58,809 nucleotides of DNA from Peptoniphilus rachelemmaiella (lineage in GTDB: Bacteria; Bacillota; Clostridia; Tissierellales; Peptoniphilaceae), in assembly GCF_943169845.1 (NCBI RefSeq), contig NZ_CALPBW010000013.1, forward strand, positions 1 to 58,809. The letters are read 5' to 3'. The notes beneath the pieces were generated by a model, which made no database searches, had not been told where the DNA came from, and was given only the letters and a program-made list of their open reading frames with translations. Below, piece by piece: positions 9,149 through 16,743 of the stretch (within the stretch, counting starts at the first letter, position 1; each line of letters opens with the position of its first letter). Position numbers and translations under genes: made by a program.

Positions 9149-9244
9149 TTATATTTGCAAAATTATTAGAATTTATCAAAGTCCTCTTGTATAGCTACTT
9201 ACCAACACTTGAACTCGTTTTTCGAATCGGCATCATAGCCCTGT

Positions 9245-9281
9245 AATAAACATCCCCCGGCGTAGCCGGGGGATGTTTATT
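9245..9281. repeat. Perfect 17-bp inverted repeat with a 3-base loop
   Basis: AATAAACATCCCCCGGC at 9245-9261 and its exact complement at 9265-9281 enclose GTA. The stem is GC-rich at the tip and AT-rich at the base, like a terminator, but the T-run is short. Rest of 9078-9399: a promoter at 9120-9148, then the 52-bp repeat and terminator described separately. I see no gene there. Confidence 0.7.
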
Positions 9282-9296
9282 CATGCTAAAGCGCAC

Positions 9297-9348
9297 AACA
9301 AAAAGGAGCCTAGTTTTCACTAGACTCCCCAATGGTTGACATAGAACC
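9297..9348 (-). repeat. 52-bp ISL3-end-like terminator repeat, copy 1
   Basis: Identical over 52 bases to 58683-58734 in the opposite orientation. Read on the minus strand it starts GGTTCTATGTCAACCATT, resembling an ISL3-type terminus, and continues into a 10-bp hairpin with GAAA loop (9305-9328) and a T-run (9300-9304). No transposase is attached. Confidence 0.85.
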
Positions 9349-9350
9349 AA

Positions 9351-9396
9351 AAAAATCCCCGAGATCTTCCGATGAATGGGAAGCTCGGGGATTTTT
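9351..9396 (-). terminator. Terminator of the Mga-like regulator
   Basis: CCCCGAG at 9357-9363 pairs with CTCGGGG at 9384-9390, with an inner CTTCC/GGAAG arm. A run of seven T follows on the minus strand. It is a close copy of the terminator at 8173-8220. Confidence 0.8.
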
Positions 9397-9399
9397 GTA

Positions 9400-10329
9400 T
9401 TACGAATAGATCGAAAGCAGGCGCTGAAATTCTAGAATATCTGTGTAGCCCTTTTTTGTGCCGGAGCCTAAGTTGTAGCCATGCTTTTTGAGCCTTATAT
9501 CGCGGCATAAGAGCTGCAGCTCATGGGGCGAGGGCAGTTGACCAAAGGTATACACGGGGACACCTTCTTTGACAGATTCCACCATAAAGTCCGTAATGAT
9601 TAAATCGTAGGGCAATTGCGTCAATTGATTCATGTCGATGCGGTAGCCGTCGTACAATTCGGCATGAATTAAATTCGACGATCCCTTGTTGATTAAGTGG
9701 ACCAGCGATTCGCCGTAGAAGGCGTCGTTTTGACAGACCACCAGTGCCTTAAGGGGTTCGCGTCCGTAAAAAAGCTGGGAAAGAAGATCCGGCCACAAAC
9801 TGTAAAAAGCCAAAGTCAATTCGTCGATTCGGTAATCGCCGAACTCCGGAAACTCTGAAACAAATTCTTTAAAAATAGCCGTGACCTCGGTGTGGAGCTC
9901 GGGATTTGCCAAAGAAACATAGGCGAGAAGATAGGTCGATCTCTTGAGGAAAAACTCCTTTTTCTTAAAATTAGACAGGCGGTAGGTAAAGTAAGCCGCC
10001 AAGGAACGATACAATCCGTCGCGATCCTCTAATTGCAAATGAAATTGATCCAAAAAGCCGGGTAAACGGGACTCAAAAAAGGCTTCGCAGCGTTTAATGG
10101 ATTGCAGCCGTTCGTCTAAAAGATCCGTATCGTCGAAGAGCATGGGATTTTCTTCCGCGTAAAAGATAGATAAGACGCTGATTAGAAGATCCACGGTGGA
10201 ATCCACTTGTTGCTTCGGCATAACATCCTTCGCCAAATCATTGATGACGCTGTCCGTGGCCAGTCCTTTTGCCTTGGCGACTAAATCATCGCGGAAATTC
10301 TCCGTATGGATCGGATGCCCATTAAGCAA
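9400..10329 (-). pseudogene. Mga-type regulator, C-terminal part of a frameshifted gene
   Basis: 309 residues with no start codon of its own worth trusting: the first frame codon is a TTG without a ribosome binding site. The frame is open further upstream and reads HIYIKVAIAVSFFRLLNGHP, the expected continuation of the gene encoded at 10358-10966. Together the two pieces give about 520 residues, the usual length of Mga/AtxA-type regulators with two PRD-like domains and an EIIB-like end. The C-terminal part carries LKALVVCQNDAFYGESLV, which resembles the start of an EIIB-like fold. The break lies near 10365-10380. Confidence 0.65.
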
Positions 10330-10357
10330 ACGGAAAAAAGAGACGGCAATCGCTACT

Positions 10358-10966
10358 TTAATGTAAATGTGTTGCGCACAGGGAAGGGGAGAAGTGGAGA
10401 TAATTATACATGCGTTGGGCGAATGTTTCTACGACATCTTCCCGTATCGTTCCGGTAAAGGGCCAGTCTCTGGGATGCAACATGGTCTCCATAAACATGT
10501 TCACGTAAAATTTCTGAATCTCCTCTTCCTCGCCTTGCAGTTTGAAATCAGAATAGGAAAAAGTGAGGTCATAAACGTCGGGCAATAGCTCGTTAAACTG
10601 TTGTACGTGGCGGTAAATAGAGGTCTCGCTGAAGCCCAATTCAAAAGCGAGATCGTTTTTTTTAATATTAGGTTCAAAAAAAGAGTTGAGAAGAATCTTA
10701 TAGAGCAAAGATTCGCGAAGCAGCAATTTTTTCATGCCGATCAGGCCAAAATTCGAACGGAATTGCACGTAGAGCATGGTGCCGCTATAGTAAAAATCGG
10801 CGTAATCCTTGAACTTTTCCTCTATAATCTGAACATAGTTGCGCATCGTCTTTTTGGTGACGCCGATGACGACGGCCAGATCAGCCAATTGAATCCATTT
10901 ATTTTGCGCTTTATAAAGAATGGTCAGAAGATCCATTAAATTCTTTTCCTGGTTTAAAATTAACAT
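10358..10966 (-). pseudogene. Mga-type regulator, N-terminal DNA-binding part (frameshifted)
   Basis: 202 residues with an N-terminal helix-turn-helix (LADLAVVIGVTKKTMRNYVQ, about residues 27-46) and a second one (FELGFSETSIYRHVQQFNEL, about 108-127), as in Mga and AtxA. ATG 10966 follows AGGGGG. The frame then runs off into SLCATHLH and stops at 10358, while the family sequence continues in another frame. Whether this is an inactivating mutation, a phase-variable switch or a sequence error cannot be decided here. The N-terminal piece alone could still bind DNA. Mga-family proteins control surface and sugar genes, and the exported protein nearby is one possible target. Confidence 0.65.
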
Positions 10967-11052
10967 AAAGCCCCCTGTTTAAAGAGATCCTAGTCGTATT
11001 TATTCATTATAATATAAGGTTTAATATACGAAAAGCCGTAAAAATCAGCTAA

Positions 11053-11092
11053 AAGAAAACCTGCCGCCGAGTCGGACCCGACAGCAGGTTTA
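11053..11092 (-). terminator. Terminator of lexA
   Basis: AAACCTGC (11057-11064) pairs with GCAGGTTT (11084-11091), and an inner GTCGG/CCGAC hairpin fills the loop. On the minus strand the stem is followed by TTCTTTT. Confidence 0.75.
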
Positions 11093-11093
11093 T

Positions 11094-11717
11094 TTAAAAC
11101 AGGCGATAAAGGCCGATGACGCGGCCCAACACCTTGAGATCATCCACGTAAATAGGCGCCATGGTGCTGTTTTCCGGCTGGAGACGGAAGCGGTGATTTT
11201 CTTCATCGCGATAGAAGGTCTTGATGGTGGCCTCGTCTTCAATGAGGGCCAGGATAATTTCCCCCTCATTGGCAGAAGAAGTGGGCTCGATTAACACTTG
11301 ATCGCCGTCCAAAATGCCGGCTTCAATCATGCTCTCGCCCTGAACGGTTAAGAAGAAGAGATTGCGGTCTTTTACAAAATCCGTAGCTAAAGGCACCGTA
11401 TCCGAAATATTTTCCGAGGCTAAAATAGGCAACCCGGCGGCGACGCGGCCGAGAATGGGAATGTCGGTGGTTTTCTTTTTCGCAGAAAGAAAATCGTCGT
11501 CTTGATGAATCACCTCGATGGCCCGATTAATGGTGGCGCCGCGGCGAATATAATTTTTCAGCTCCAGCTTTTCTAAATTGGAGTGAACAGTCGAGGTGCT
11601 TTTAATATTGCAACCATTGCAGATTTCACGAATAGAAGGGGGGTAGCCGTTGGAATCGATAAAGCGTTTAATGTAAAAGAGAATTTCCATTTCCCTTTTT
11701 TCAAGATCTTCATACAT
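11094..11717 (-). CDS. lexA: SOS repressor LexA
   Basis: Represses the DNA-damage regulon and cleaves itself when RecA filaments form. The 207-residue product has an N-terminal winged helix (residues 1-65, GYPPSIREIC). The scissile bond is A94-G95 in GRVAAGLP, and the catalytic dyad is S129 (GESM) and K166 (ATIKTF). All elements for RecA-stimulated self-cleavage are present. It is divergent from a YneA-like gene across a region holding several operator-like repeats, so it is probably autoregulated. AAAGGAG lies 12 bases before the ATG, rather far. Its co-protease recA lies at 19164 in the same window. Confidence 0.96.
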   Translation of the reverse strand: MYEDLEKREMEILFYIKRFIDSNGYPPSIREICNGCNIKSTSTVHSNLEKLELKNYIRRGATINRAIEVIHQDDDFLSAKKKTTDIPILGRVAAGLPILASENISDTVPLATDFVKDRNLFFLTVQGESMIEAGILDGDQVLIEPTSSANEGEIILALIEDEATIKTFYRDEENHRFRLQPENSTMAPIYVDDLKVLGRVIGLYRLF

Positions 11718-11751
11718 AGTTTATAATCGCTCCTTTTCATGGGGTACATTT

Positions 11752-11853
11752 AGTATATCAGAGACGAACAAACATTTCAAACATACATTCAAAAAAGCTT
11801 GACAGGAAACAATTGTTCAGATACAATTGGAACAAACGTACGAACATAGATTC
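11752..11853. promoter_or_regulatory. Divergent lexA / yneA-like promoters with LexA-operator-like repeats
   Basis: For the rightward gene, TTGACA (11799-11804) is 17 bases from TACAAT (11822-11827). AAACAATTGTTC at 11807-11818, one base off GAAC-N4-GTTC, lies in that spacer. For lexA, TTTGAA and TATACT (11752-11757) are 18 bases apart. Related 12-mers AAACATACATTC (11779-11790) and GAACATAGATTC (11842-11853) lie near each promoter; further partial copies are at 11766-11778 and 11866-11878. The match to the Firmicute SOS box is by eye and imperfect. Confidence 0.6.
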
Positions 11854-11891
11854 AAACATACGACCGAACATTTAGTTCATGGAGGCATGAA

Positions 11892-12245
11892 ATGAATAAA
11901 CGAAAAACCATGAATCATCCCTGTCAAATAAAAAAACGCCCTTCTGCACGGGCCATTAAAAATAGAAAGCGTCTTCGCTTGCTGCCCATCATTCTACTTT
12001 TGTTAATGAGCATTATGGGAACCACCGTTCCGAAGAGCATGGGAAGCTATCAGGTGCGGGAAGCCTATTGTGTGAAGCCGGGAGATACCCTGTGGTCCAT
12101 CGCATCGTCTTACGCCGACGAGGGAGACGATTTGCGCCTCATGATCCATCGCATGGTAGAAGCCAACGACTTAGCGGACAACTGCACCCTGAAGCCCGGA
12201 GAGACGATTTACGTCGTGTTGGATGAGCGCGAATTGGGAAATTAA
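11892..12245 (+). CDS. LysM-domain membrane protein, YneA-like SOS cell-division suppressor
   Basis: 117 residues: a basic cytoplasmic head (1-28), one membrane segment (about 29-47, LLPIILLLLMSIMGTT), and one LysM peptidoglycan-binding domain (about 58-110, VKPGDTLWSIASSYADE to LKPGETIYVV). This size and layout, divergent from lexA, match YneA of Bacillus, which halts septation during SOS. Sequence similarity beyond the LysM domain cannot be judged here, so the function is inferred from architecture and position. GGAGG at 11881-11885 precedes the ATG by six bases. A strong terminator follows. Confidence 0.75.
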   Translation: MNKRKTMNHPCQIKKRPSARAIKNRKRLRLLPIILLLLMSIMGTTVPKSMGSYQVREAYCVKPGDTLWSIASSYADEGDDLRLMIHRMVEANDLADNCTLKPGETIYVVLDERELGN

Positions 12246-12320
12246 TTGCCCCTTAAGGATGCATGCAAATTAAGTTCCGCACATTCAGAGACGATGCTTT
12301 CGACGAATCCCTAGGATATA

Positions 12321-12364
12321 AAAGCAAATGGTAAAAGGACCGATCTTTTGCCATTTGCTTTTTT
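12321..12364 (+). terminator. Terminator of the yneA-like gene
   Basis: GCAAATGG at 12324-12331 starts a stem that pairs, with one mismatch, to CTTTTGCCATTTGC at 12345-12358. The loop is about seven bases and a T-run follows. Confidence 0.85.
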
Positions 12365-12436
12365 CGTGCATTTCTTGTGAATGAAAGAAGACAGAAGAGG
12401 CCCGCATAAAAGGATGGCGTATTAAACCAACAAATA

Positions 12437-12468
12437 TTTAGTCACAAAACATAAATTTTGTGACTAAA
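12437..12468. repeat. Perfect 13-bp inverted repeat
   Basis: TTTAGTCACAAAA (12437-12449) and its exact complement (12456-12468) flank the six bases CATAAA. No T-run follows, so it is not an obvious terminator. It could be a protein-binding site or an element end. Confidence 0.8.
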
Positions 12469-12771
12469 GCAGGCTATTCAAAACAGAAGGAGCCCGAAGT
12501 TCGCTTTAAGGCATTTAAAGCGGCCACGTGATGTCCCTATGCATCCCTATGAATTTTCGATTTAAAGGCTTTAAATTTGATGCTGCGACTTTATTTTAAG
12601 CTAAGGATGGATCCTTTAGTCAGCCTTGATTATACTATAAAATATTCGCGTGCGTCTGCCTCAGTATGATCCGACAAACTTTCGCCGGCAATCTTTATTC
12701 ATAAAGAGCCTCGCTTTTTAAATCAATCTTACTTCTCGACATTGGCCATCATGAGATACTTAACAAATTTT

Positions 12772-12810
12772 AAAACCTCCTCTACTTTATTGCAGAGGAG
12801 GTTTTTGCTT
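12772..12810 (+). terminator. Orphan terminator in the gene-free region
   Basis: AAAACCTCCTCT (12772-12783) pairs over 12 bases with AGAGGAGGTTTT (12794-12805) across a ten-base loop. T-rich sequence follows on the plus strand. The nearest plus-strand gene already has its own terminator 400 bases upstream, so this one may end an unannotated transcript or act on the opposite strand. Confidence 0.75.
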
Positions 12811-12904
12811 GACTAATCTCAGTTCAACGACGTATTGGCTTATCGTTTAATGGATCCGGACAAGGATGTCGTCGTTTCTTGAAATTGACGCCGTAGGATC
12901 GAAC

Positions 12905-12962
12905 TAGCGGGCTTTTTATTCGTAAGGCATATGGATATGCCCGGCTAATAATAAAAACCGCT
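12905..12962. repeat. Nested inverted repeat
   Basis: An outer imperfect repeat, AGCGGgcTTTTTATT against AATAATAAAAACCGCT, encloses a perfect inner hairpin GGCATAT-GG-ATATGCC (12927-12942). Function unknown. Confidence 0.6.
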
Positions 12963-13077
12963 ATTCGTTACCTGTAGGCCATGAAAAAATAAGTTCTATA
13001 TTTCAAAGAATCGTTTTGTTAAAAAACGAGGCACCGAAAATAGATCGAATGTTCGAACATATGATTCTCCCAAAAAG

Positions 13078-14082
13078 CTACATCTTTTCTTTTTTTGCGT
13101 CCTCAAGCATCTTTTCCACATCTTCGATATTGGCCAGCGGGTTTTGGCTCATGGTGTGGCGAATATCTTCCATATTGACGTGGGTGTAGATTTGCGTCGT
13201 GGAAATGGATTCGTGACCGAGGATTTCCTGAAGGGACTTCAGGTCTTCGTCGCCGAATTGATACATCAAGGTGGCCGCCGTGTGGCGCAGTTTATGCACG
13301 GTGTATTTTTTCGTATCGAATCCCGCGTTTTTTAAATGTTTTTCCAACATATGCTGAATGGAGCGATTGCTCATGCGGCTTTTGCGCATACTTAAAAAGA
13401 GGGCTTCCTCCACTTCCAAGCCTTCGGCCTTTCGTTGCGCCAAGTAAGCGTCGATGGCGCGCTTAACCGTGTCGTTTAAATAGACCAGCCGCTCCTTGGA
13501 ACCTTTCCCCCAAATGCGCAGGGTGCGGTCTTTGTTTAGGTCTTCCACATTTAATGACGCGAGCTCGCTAAGGCGCAGGCCGCAGTTTAAAAATAGGGTG
13601 GCGATGGCGTAGTCCCGGCGGCGAAAGATTTCTTTCTGCTTAAAATTTTGAATAAAATGCAAAAGCCGTACGGCCTCTTCCAATGTTAAGTAGACGGGAA
13701 GAGAGCGTTCGATTTTCGGCATGTCGATATTTTCCGTCGGGTTTTTATCCAAGACATCCACTTTGTAGGTCAAGTAATCGAAAAAAGAGCGCACGGAAGA
13801 AATTTTTCGGAATTTCGTTCGGCTGCTGTTTTGCCTTTCCCGATCCAAGTAGGAAATGTAGGCGTAAACATCGCCCTTATCGATCTGTTCTAAAAGGGCC
13901 TTATCCACCCCATCGATGTCCACGTCGTCTAGGGAATCTACAGCGAGGCCTTCTTTTCGAACGCGCATATAGCGCAGAAACTGCCGTATGTCGTAGTAAT
14001 ATTCTTTAATCGTGCCGTCGCTGCGTCCCTTGGCGGCACGCAGGTAATTTAAGTAGTCGTCCAGTATATTCGAGCGAATCAT
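13078..14082 (-). CDS. Tyrosine recombinase of the XerC/XerD type
   Basis: A 334-residue site-specific recombinase. The N-terminal SAM-like DNA-binding domain covers about residues 5-115. The catalytic domain shows the full set: Arg in NCGLRLSELASL, Lys in WGKGSKERLVYL, HKLRH, LGHESISTTQIYTH and the final Tyr nucleophile. It is longer than typical XerC/XerD (about 300) because of an insert near residues 40-60 and an extended C-terminus. In this position, near ftsK and recA, a role in chromosome dimer resolution is likely. An integrase of a lost element cannot be excluded because no dif-like site was identified. GAGGTGAG precedes the ATG. Confidence 0.82.
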   Translation of the reverse strand: MIRSNILDDYLNYLRAAKGRSDGTIKEYYYDIRQFLRYMRVRKEGLAVDSLDDVDIDGVDKALLEQIDKGDVYAYISYLDRERQNSSRTKFRKISSVRSFFDYLTYKVDVLDKNPTENIDMPKIERSLPVYLTLEEAVRLLHFIQNFKQKEIFRRRDYAIATLFLNCGLRLSELASLNVEDLNKDRTLRIWGKGSKERLVYLNDTVKRAIDAYLAQRKAEGLEVEEALFLSMRKSRMSNRSIQHMLEKHLKNAGFDTKKYTVHKLRHTAATLMYQFGDEDLKSLQEILGHESISTTQIYTHVNMEDIRHTMSQNPLANIEDVEKMLEDAKKEKM

Positions 14083-14116
14083 GTCTCACCTCGTAACTAT
14101 CATAGCAAAGAAAACA

Positions 14117-14148
14117 AGAAAAAACCCGCCCGTAGGCAGGTTTTTTTA
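14117..14148 (-). terminator. Terminator of rny
   Basis: On the minus strand AACCTGCC-TACG-GGCGGGTT forms a stem with one G:T pair and a four-base loop, followed by TTTTTTC. It lies between rny and the recombinase gene, so the latter probably has its own promoter. Confidence 0.8.
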
Positions 14149-15702
14149 TTTGGCGTATTCGATGGCGCGGGTTTCGCGGATCACATTGACTTTGATCTGA
14201 CCGGGGAAATCAAGCTGTGCTTCGATTTCGTTGGCGATGTTTCTAGCCGTGGTCACCATGTGGGCCTCGTCGATTTCCTTGGGTTTTACGATAATACGCA
14301 ATTCCCGACCGGCTTGTACGGCGTAGGATTTTTCGATGCCGTCGAAACCGGTGGCGATTTCTTCCAATTGTTCCAATCGTTTAATGTAGTTTTCGATGGT
14401 TTCACGTCGTGCACCGGGTCGAGCCGCACTAATGGCGTCGGCCGCCTGGACTAAGACGGATTCCAGAGAATCGAATTCCACGTCGCCGTGATGGGCTTCG
14501 ATGCCGTTGATAACGGCTTCAGGCTCCTTGTAGCGCCGCGCAAGTTCCACACCTAATTCCACGTGGGGTCCTTCCACTTCGTGGTCGATGGATTTTCCTA
14601 AATCGTGGAGCAATCCGGCACGTCTCGCCAGTTTCGAATCGATACCGATTTCTTCGGCTAAGTAGCCGGCAATTTTCGATACTTCAACGGAGTGGCGCAG
14701 ACAGTTTTGTCCAAAGCTGGTACGGAATTTCAAACGGCCCAAGTACTTCACCAGTTCAGGGTGAAGGCCGTGAACACCGGCTTCAAATGCCGCTTCCTCG
14801 CCGCTTTCCTTGATAATATCATCCACTTCCTGTCTCGCCTTTTCCACCGTGTCTTCGATGCGCGTCGGGTGGATTCTCCCGTCAAGAACGAGTTTTTCCA
14901 GCGTCAGGCGTGCAATTTCTCGGCGAATAGGATTAAAGGAAGAGACGACGACCGCTTCCGGCGTATCGTCGATGATTAAATCGACGCCGGTTAACGCTTC
15001 GATGGCGCGAATGTTTCGGCCTTCTCGACCGATAATGCGGCCTTTCATCTCGTCGTTGGGCAAGTTGACCACGGAGACCGTGGACTCGGCAACCTCGTCG
15101 GCGGCGATCCGTTGAATGGCGTGTACGATAACGTCTTGGGCGATTTTTTTGCTTTCGTCTTTGACGTAGCGTTCGTATTCACGAATCTTCACTGCCGATT
15201 CCTGTGTCAACTCATTTTCCAATTCGTTGAGAAGGATTTGCTTGGCTTCTTCTTTCGATAAGCCGGAGATCCGTTGAATTTCTTCGGACTTTTTGTCCAC
15301 CAATTCGTCGATCAAATCTTCCTTCTCTTGAATACGTGCTTGTTGATCGAAAATTTGGCTTTCCTTTTTTTCCAAGGTAGCACTTTTCGATTGAAGCAGG
15401 TCTTCTTTAGAATTCAAACGATCTTCATAGCGCTGCAGTTCGATTTTTCGAGCATCACTTTCCTGTTGGACCGTATCCCGAAGCTTGTGAATTTCCTCTT
15501 TCGCTTGGAATAAAATATCGCGTTTATTGTTTTCGGCTTCACGTTCCGCATCAATAATGATATTCTTCGCTAGTTCTTCCGCATGGTTGAGCTTTCCTTC
15601 AGCCAATGATTTGCGTAAAAAATAACCAATAGCTACTCCGAGGATTCCAATTACCAATAATGCCCCTATAAAGGGTACTAAATAGGCGGGCATATGGAAC
15701 AC
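14146..15702 (-). CDS. rny: Ribonuclease Y
   Basis: The membrane-anchored endoribonuclease that starts mRNA decay in Firmicutes. The 518-residue protein has an N-terminal membrane segment (about residues 8-28, [19 protein letters not shown]) and a long coiled coil to about 195. A KH domain (about 205-270, [15 protein letters not shown]) and an HD domain with [12 protein letters not shown] in the metal site follow. Length and order match the family exactly. GGAGGTG lies before the ATG at 15702. recA upstream and rny here are neighbours in many Firmicutes, but in this genome four nuclease-complex genes lie between them. Confidence 0.96.
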   Translation of the reverse strand: MFHMPAYLVPFIGALLVIGILGVAIGYFLRKSLAEGKLNHAEELAKNIIIDAEREAENNKRDILFQAKEEIHKLRDTVQQESDARKIELQRYEDRLNSKEDLLQSKSATLEKKESQIFDQQARIQEKEDLIDELVDKKSEEIQRISGLSKEEAKQILLNELENELTQESAVKIREYERYVKDESKKIAQDVIVHAIQRIAADEVAESTVSVVNLPNDEMKGRIIGREGRNIRAIEALTGVDLIIDDTPEAVVVSSFNPIRREIARLTLEKLVLDGRIHPTRIEDTVEKARQEVDDIIKESGEEAAFEAGVHGLHPELVKYLGRLKFRTSFGQNCLRHSVEVSKIAGYLAEEIGIDSKLARRAGLLHDLGKSIDHEVEGPHVELGVELARRYKEPEAVINGIEAHHGDVEFDSLESVLVQAADAISAARPGARRETIENYIKRLEQLEEIATGFDGIEKSYAVQAGRELRIIVKPKEIDEAHMVTTARNIANEIEAQLDFPGQIKVNVIRETRAIEYAK

Positions 15703-15808
15703 CTCCTTATTTAATTTTCATGATTCAGATGGTATAAACCACTTGTTTATTATATCATAATTTGAATCTTTTGTTTTGCTGATTTATGTTTGCACCATTC
15801 TTTGCAGT

Positions 15809-15838
15809 AAAAAAGGACCGCAATGGGCAGTCCCTTTG
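15809..15838 (-). terminator. Terminator of the recA-mre11-rad50 array
   Basis: On the minus strand a stem AAGGGACTGC / GCGGTCCTT with one bulge is followed by TTTTTACT. It lies three bases after the stop of the Rad50-like C-lobe gene. Confidence 0.65.
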
Positions 15839-15840
15839 TG

Positions 15841-16506
15841 TCATGACGACGCTTCGGCCTCGGCAATGAGCTCGACGACGTCGCTTGTGCCGTTTCGTAT
15901 GTCGACGCGAAAGGCCTTGTCACAGATATTTGTCAGGTAATCGTTGTGGGTGACCATGATAATTTGTCTGGAAAATAGGCGGGAACATTCCTTCACGAAT
16001 TCCCCCATGTTGAAAATGTAGTCGTCGCTGATGTGCTTGCCCGGCTCGTCGAGAAAAAGGGGCCCGTCCATTTTCGGCTGGTGATTCTCCAAAAAGGCGA
16101 TGCGAAGGGCCAGGCTTACAATATCCACTACGCCCCCGCCTCGGCTCATTTCCGGTTTTGTCTTTACCTTATAGTCGCCGTAATCGGATTCCACGAAAAA
16201 CTCGGCGATGGGAAGCCCGCGCTTTTCGGAGAGATCCACAATAAATCGGGAGCTGTTTTGCATAATGTAGGCGATGGATTGGGTGACGATGTCTTCGATT
16301 TGGTGTGTGGCCTGATTTCTCGAGAAGTCGGCTGCTTTTTGGAGGAGAAAGACTACGCCGTTGAGCTTTTTTTCCTCCGCTTCCACTTCTTTGATCGCCA
16401 CTCGTTTTTTTTCAACCTGTTCGAGAATGGAATCGCGAATGCCCTCCCGTCGGCTGACTTCCTTTGAAAAGCGTTCAAAGCGTTGGCAGGCCTCTTCGTA
16501 GGTCAT
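15841..16506 (-). CDS. Rad50/SbcC-like ATPase, C-terminal lobe (separate polypeptide)
   Basis: 221 residues: a coiled coil (1 to about 75), then the second half of an ABC-type ATPase head. Seen are the signature-like SRGGGVVDIVSLALR (about 121-135), Walker B GPLFLDEPGKH with the D-loop ISDD (about 148-163), and the H-loop MVTHND (about 181-186). There is no Walker A; that motif is in the partner encoded at 16744-18183. The ATG overlaps the preceding stop as ATGA and has its own GAGGA site. I infer that it pairs with the N-lobe to make a working Rad50 head bound to the Mre11-like nuclease. Confidence 0.8.
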   Translation of the reverse strand: MTYEEACQRFERFSKEVSRREGIRDSILEQVEKKRVAIKEVEAEEKKLNGVVFLLQKAADFSRNQATHQIEDIVTQSIAYIMQNSSRFIVDLSEKRGLPIAEFFVESDYGDYKVKTKPEMSRGGGVVDIVSLALRIAFLENHQPKMDGPLFLDEPGKHISDDYIFNMGEFVKECSRLFSRQIIMVTHNDYLTNICDKAFRVDIRNGTSDVVELIAEAEASS

Positions 16507-16742
16507 GCCTGTTCCTCGGGCAGAAGTTTTTCCGCCTCGTCGAGCAGGCGAAGGATTTCGGATTCCATGCGCTTAATTTCGTCTTCCAAAGTGTCCGGAT
16601 CGAATCCAAGGGCCTTGATCTTTTCATTTAATTCCTTTTCTTCACGCTCCAGCTCTTCCATTCGCCACTCGGCGCGCTTGCGCGTATCCTTGGCCTGTTC
16701 GTAGCGCTGATTTAATTCGCTGATCCGTTGTTCTAAATTCAT
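16503..16742 (-). CDS. Small coiled-coil protein between the two Rad50-like lobes
   Basis: A 79-residue, highly charged, helix-forming protein: one coil to about residue 45, a break at LGFDPDTLE, and a second short coil. The start is ATG 16742, chosen over an upstream in-frame codon because TTGGAGG sits seven bases before it. It begins one base after the stop of the N-lobe gene and its stop overlaps the start of the C-lobe gene. The sequence fits the missing descending coil of a Rad50 arm, or a third subunit bridging the lobes. I recognise no named family. Confidence 0.7.
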   Translation of the reverse strand: MNLEQRISELNQRYEQAKDTRKRAEWRMEELEREEKELNEKIKALGFDPDTLEDEIKRMESEILRLLDEAEKLLPEEQA

Positions 16743-16743
16743 C

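Larger units (their letters stand above)
12365..13077. other. Gene-free region rich in inverted repeats
   Basis: No frame with a credible start and ribosome site was found over about 710 bases on either strand. It contains a perfect 13-bp inverted repeat at 12437-12468, smaller ones at about 12501-12522 and 12557-12574, a strong terminator at 12772-12810, and a nested palindrome at 12905-12962. ATGTTCGAACAT, a perfect palindrome, lies near 13048-13059. It may hold a small RNA or the remains of a mobile element. Confidence 0.5.

Noticed and set aside
10367..10939. Two plus-strand open frames opposite the Mga-like N-terminal part
   Set aside because: Shadow frames; the minus strand carries the HTH-encoding sequence.
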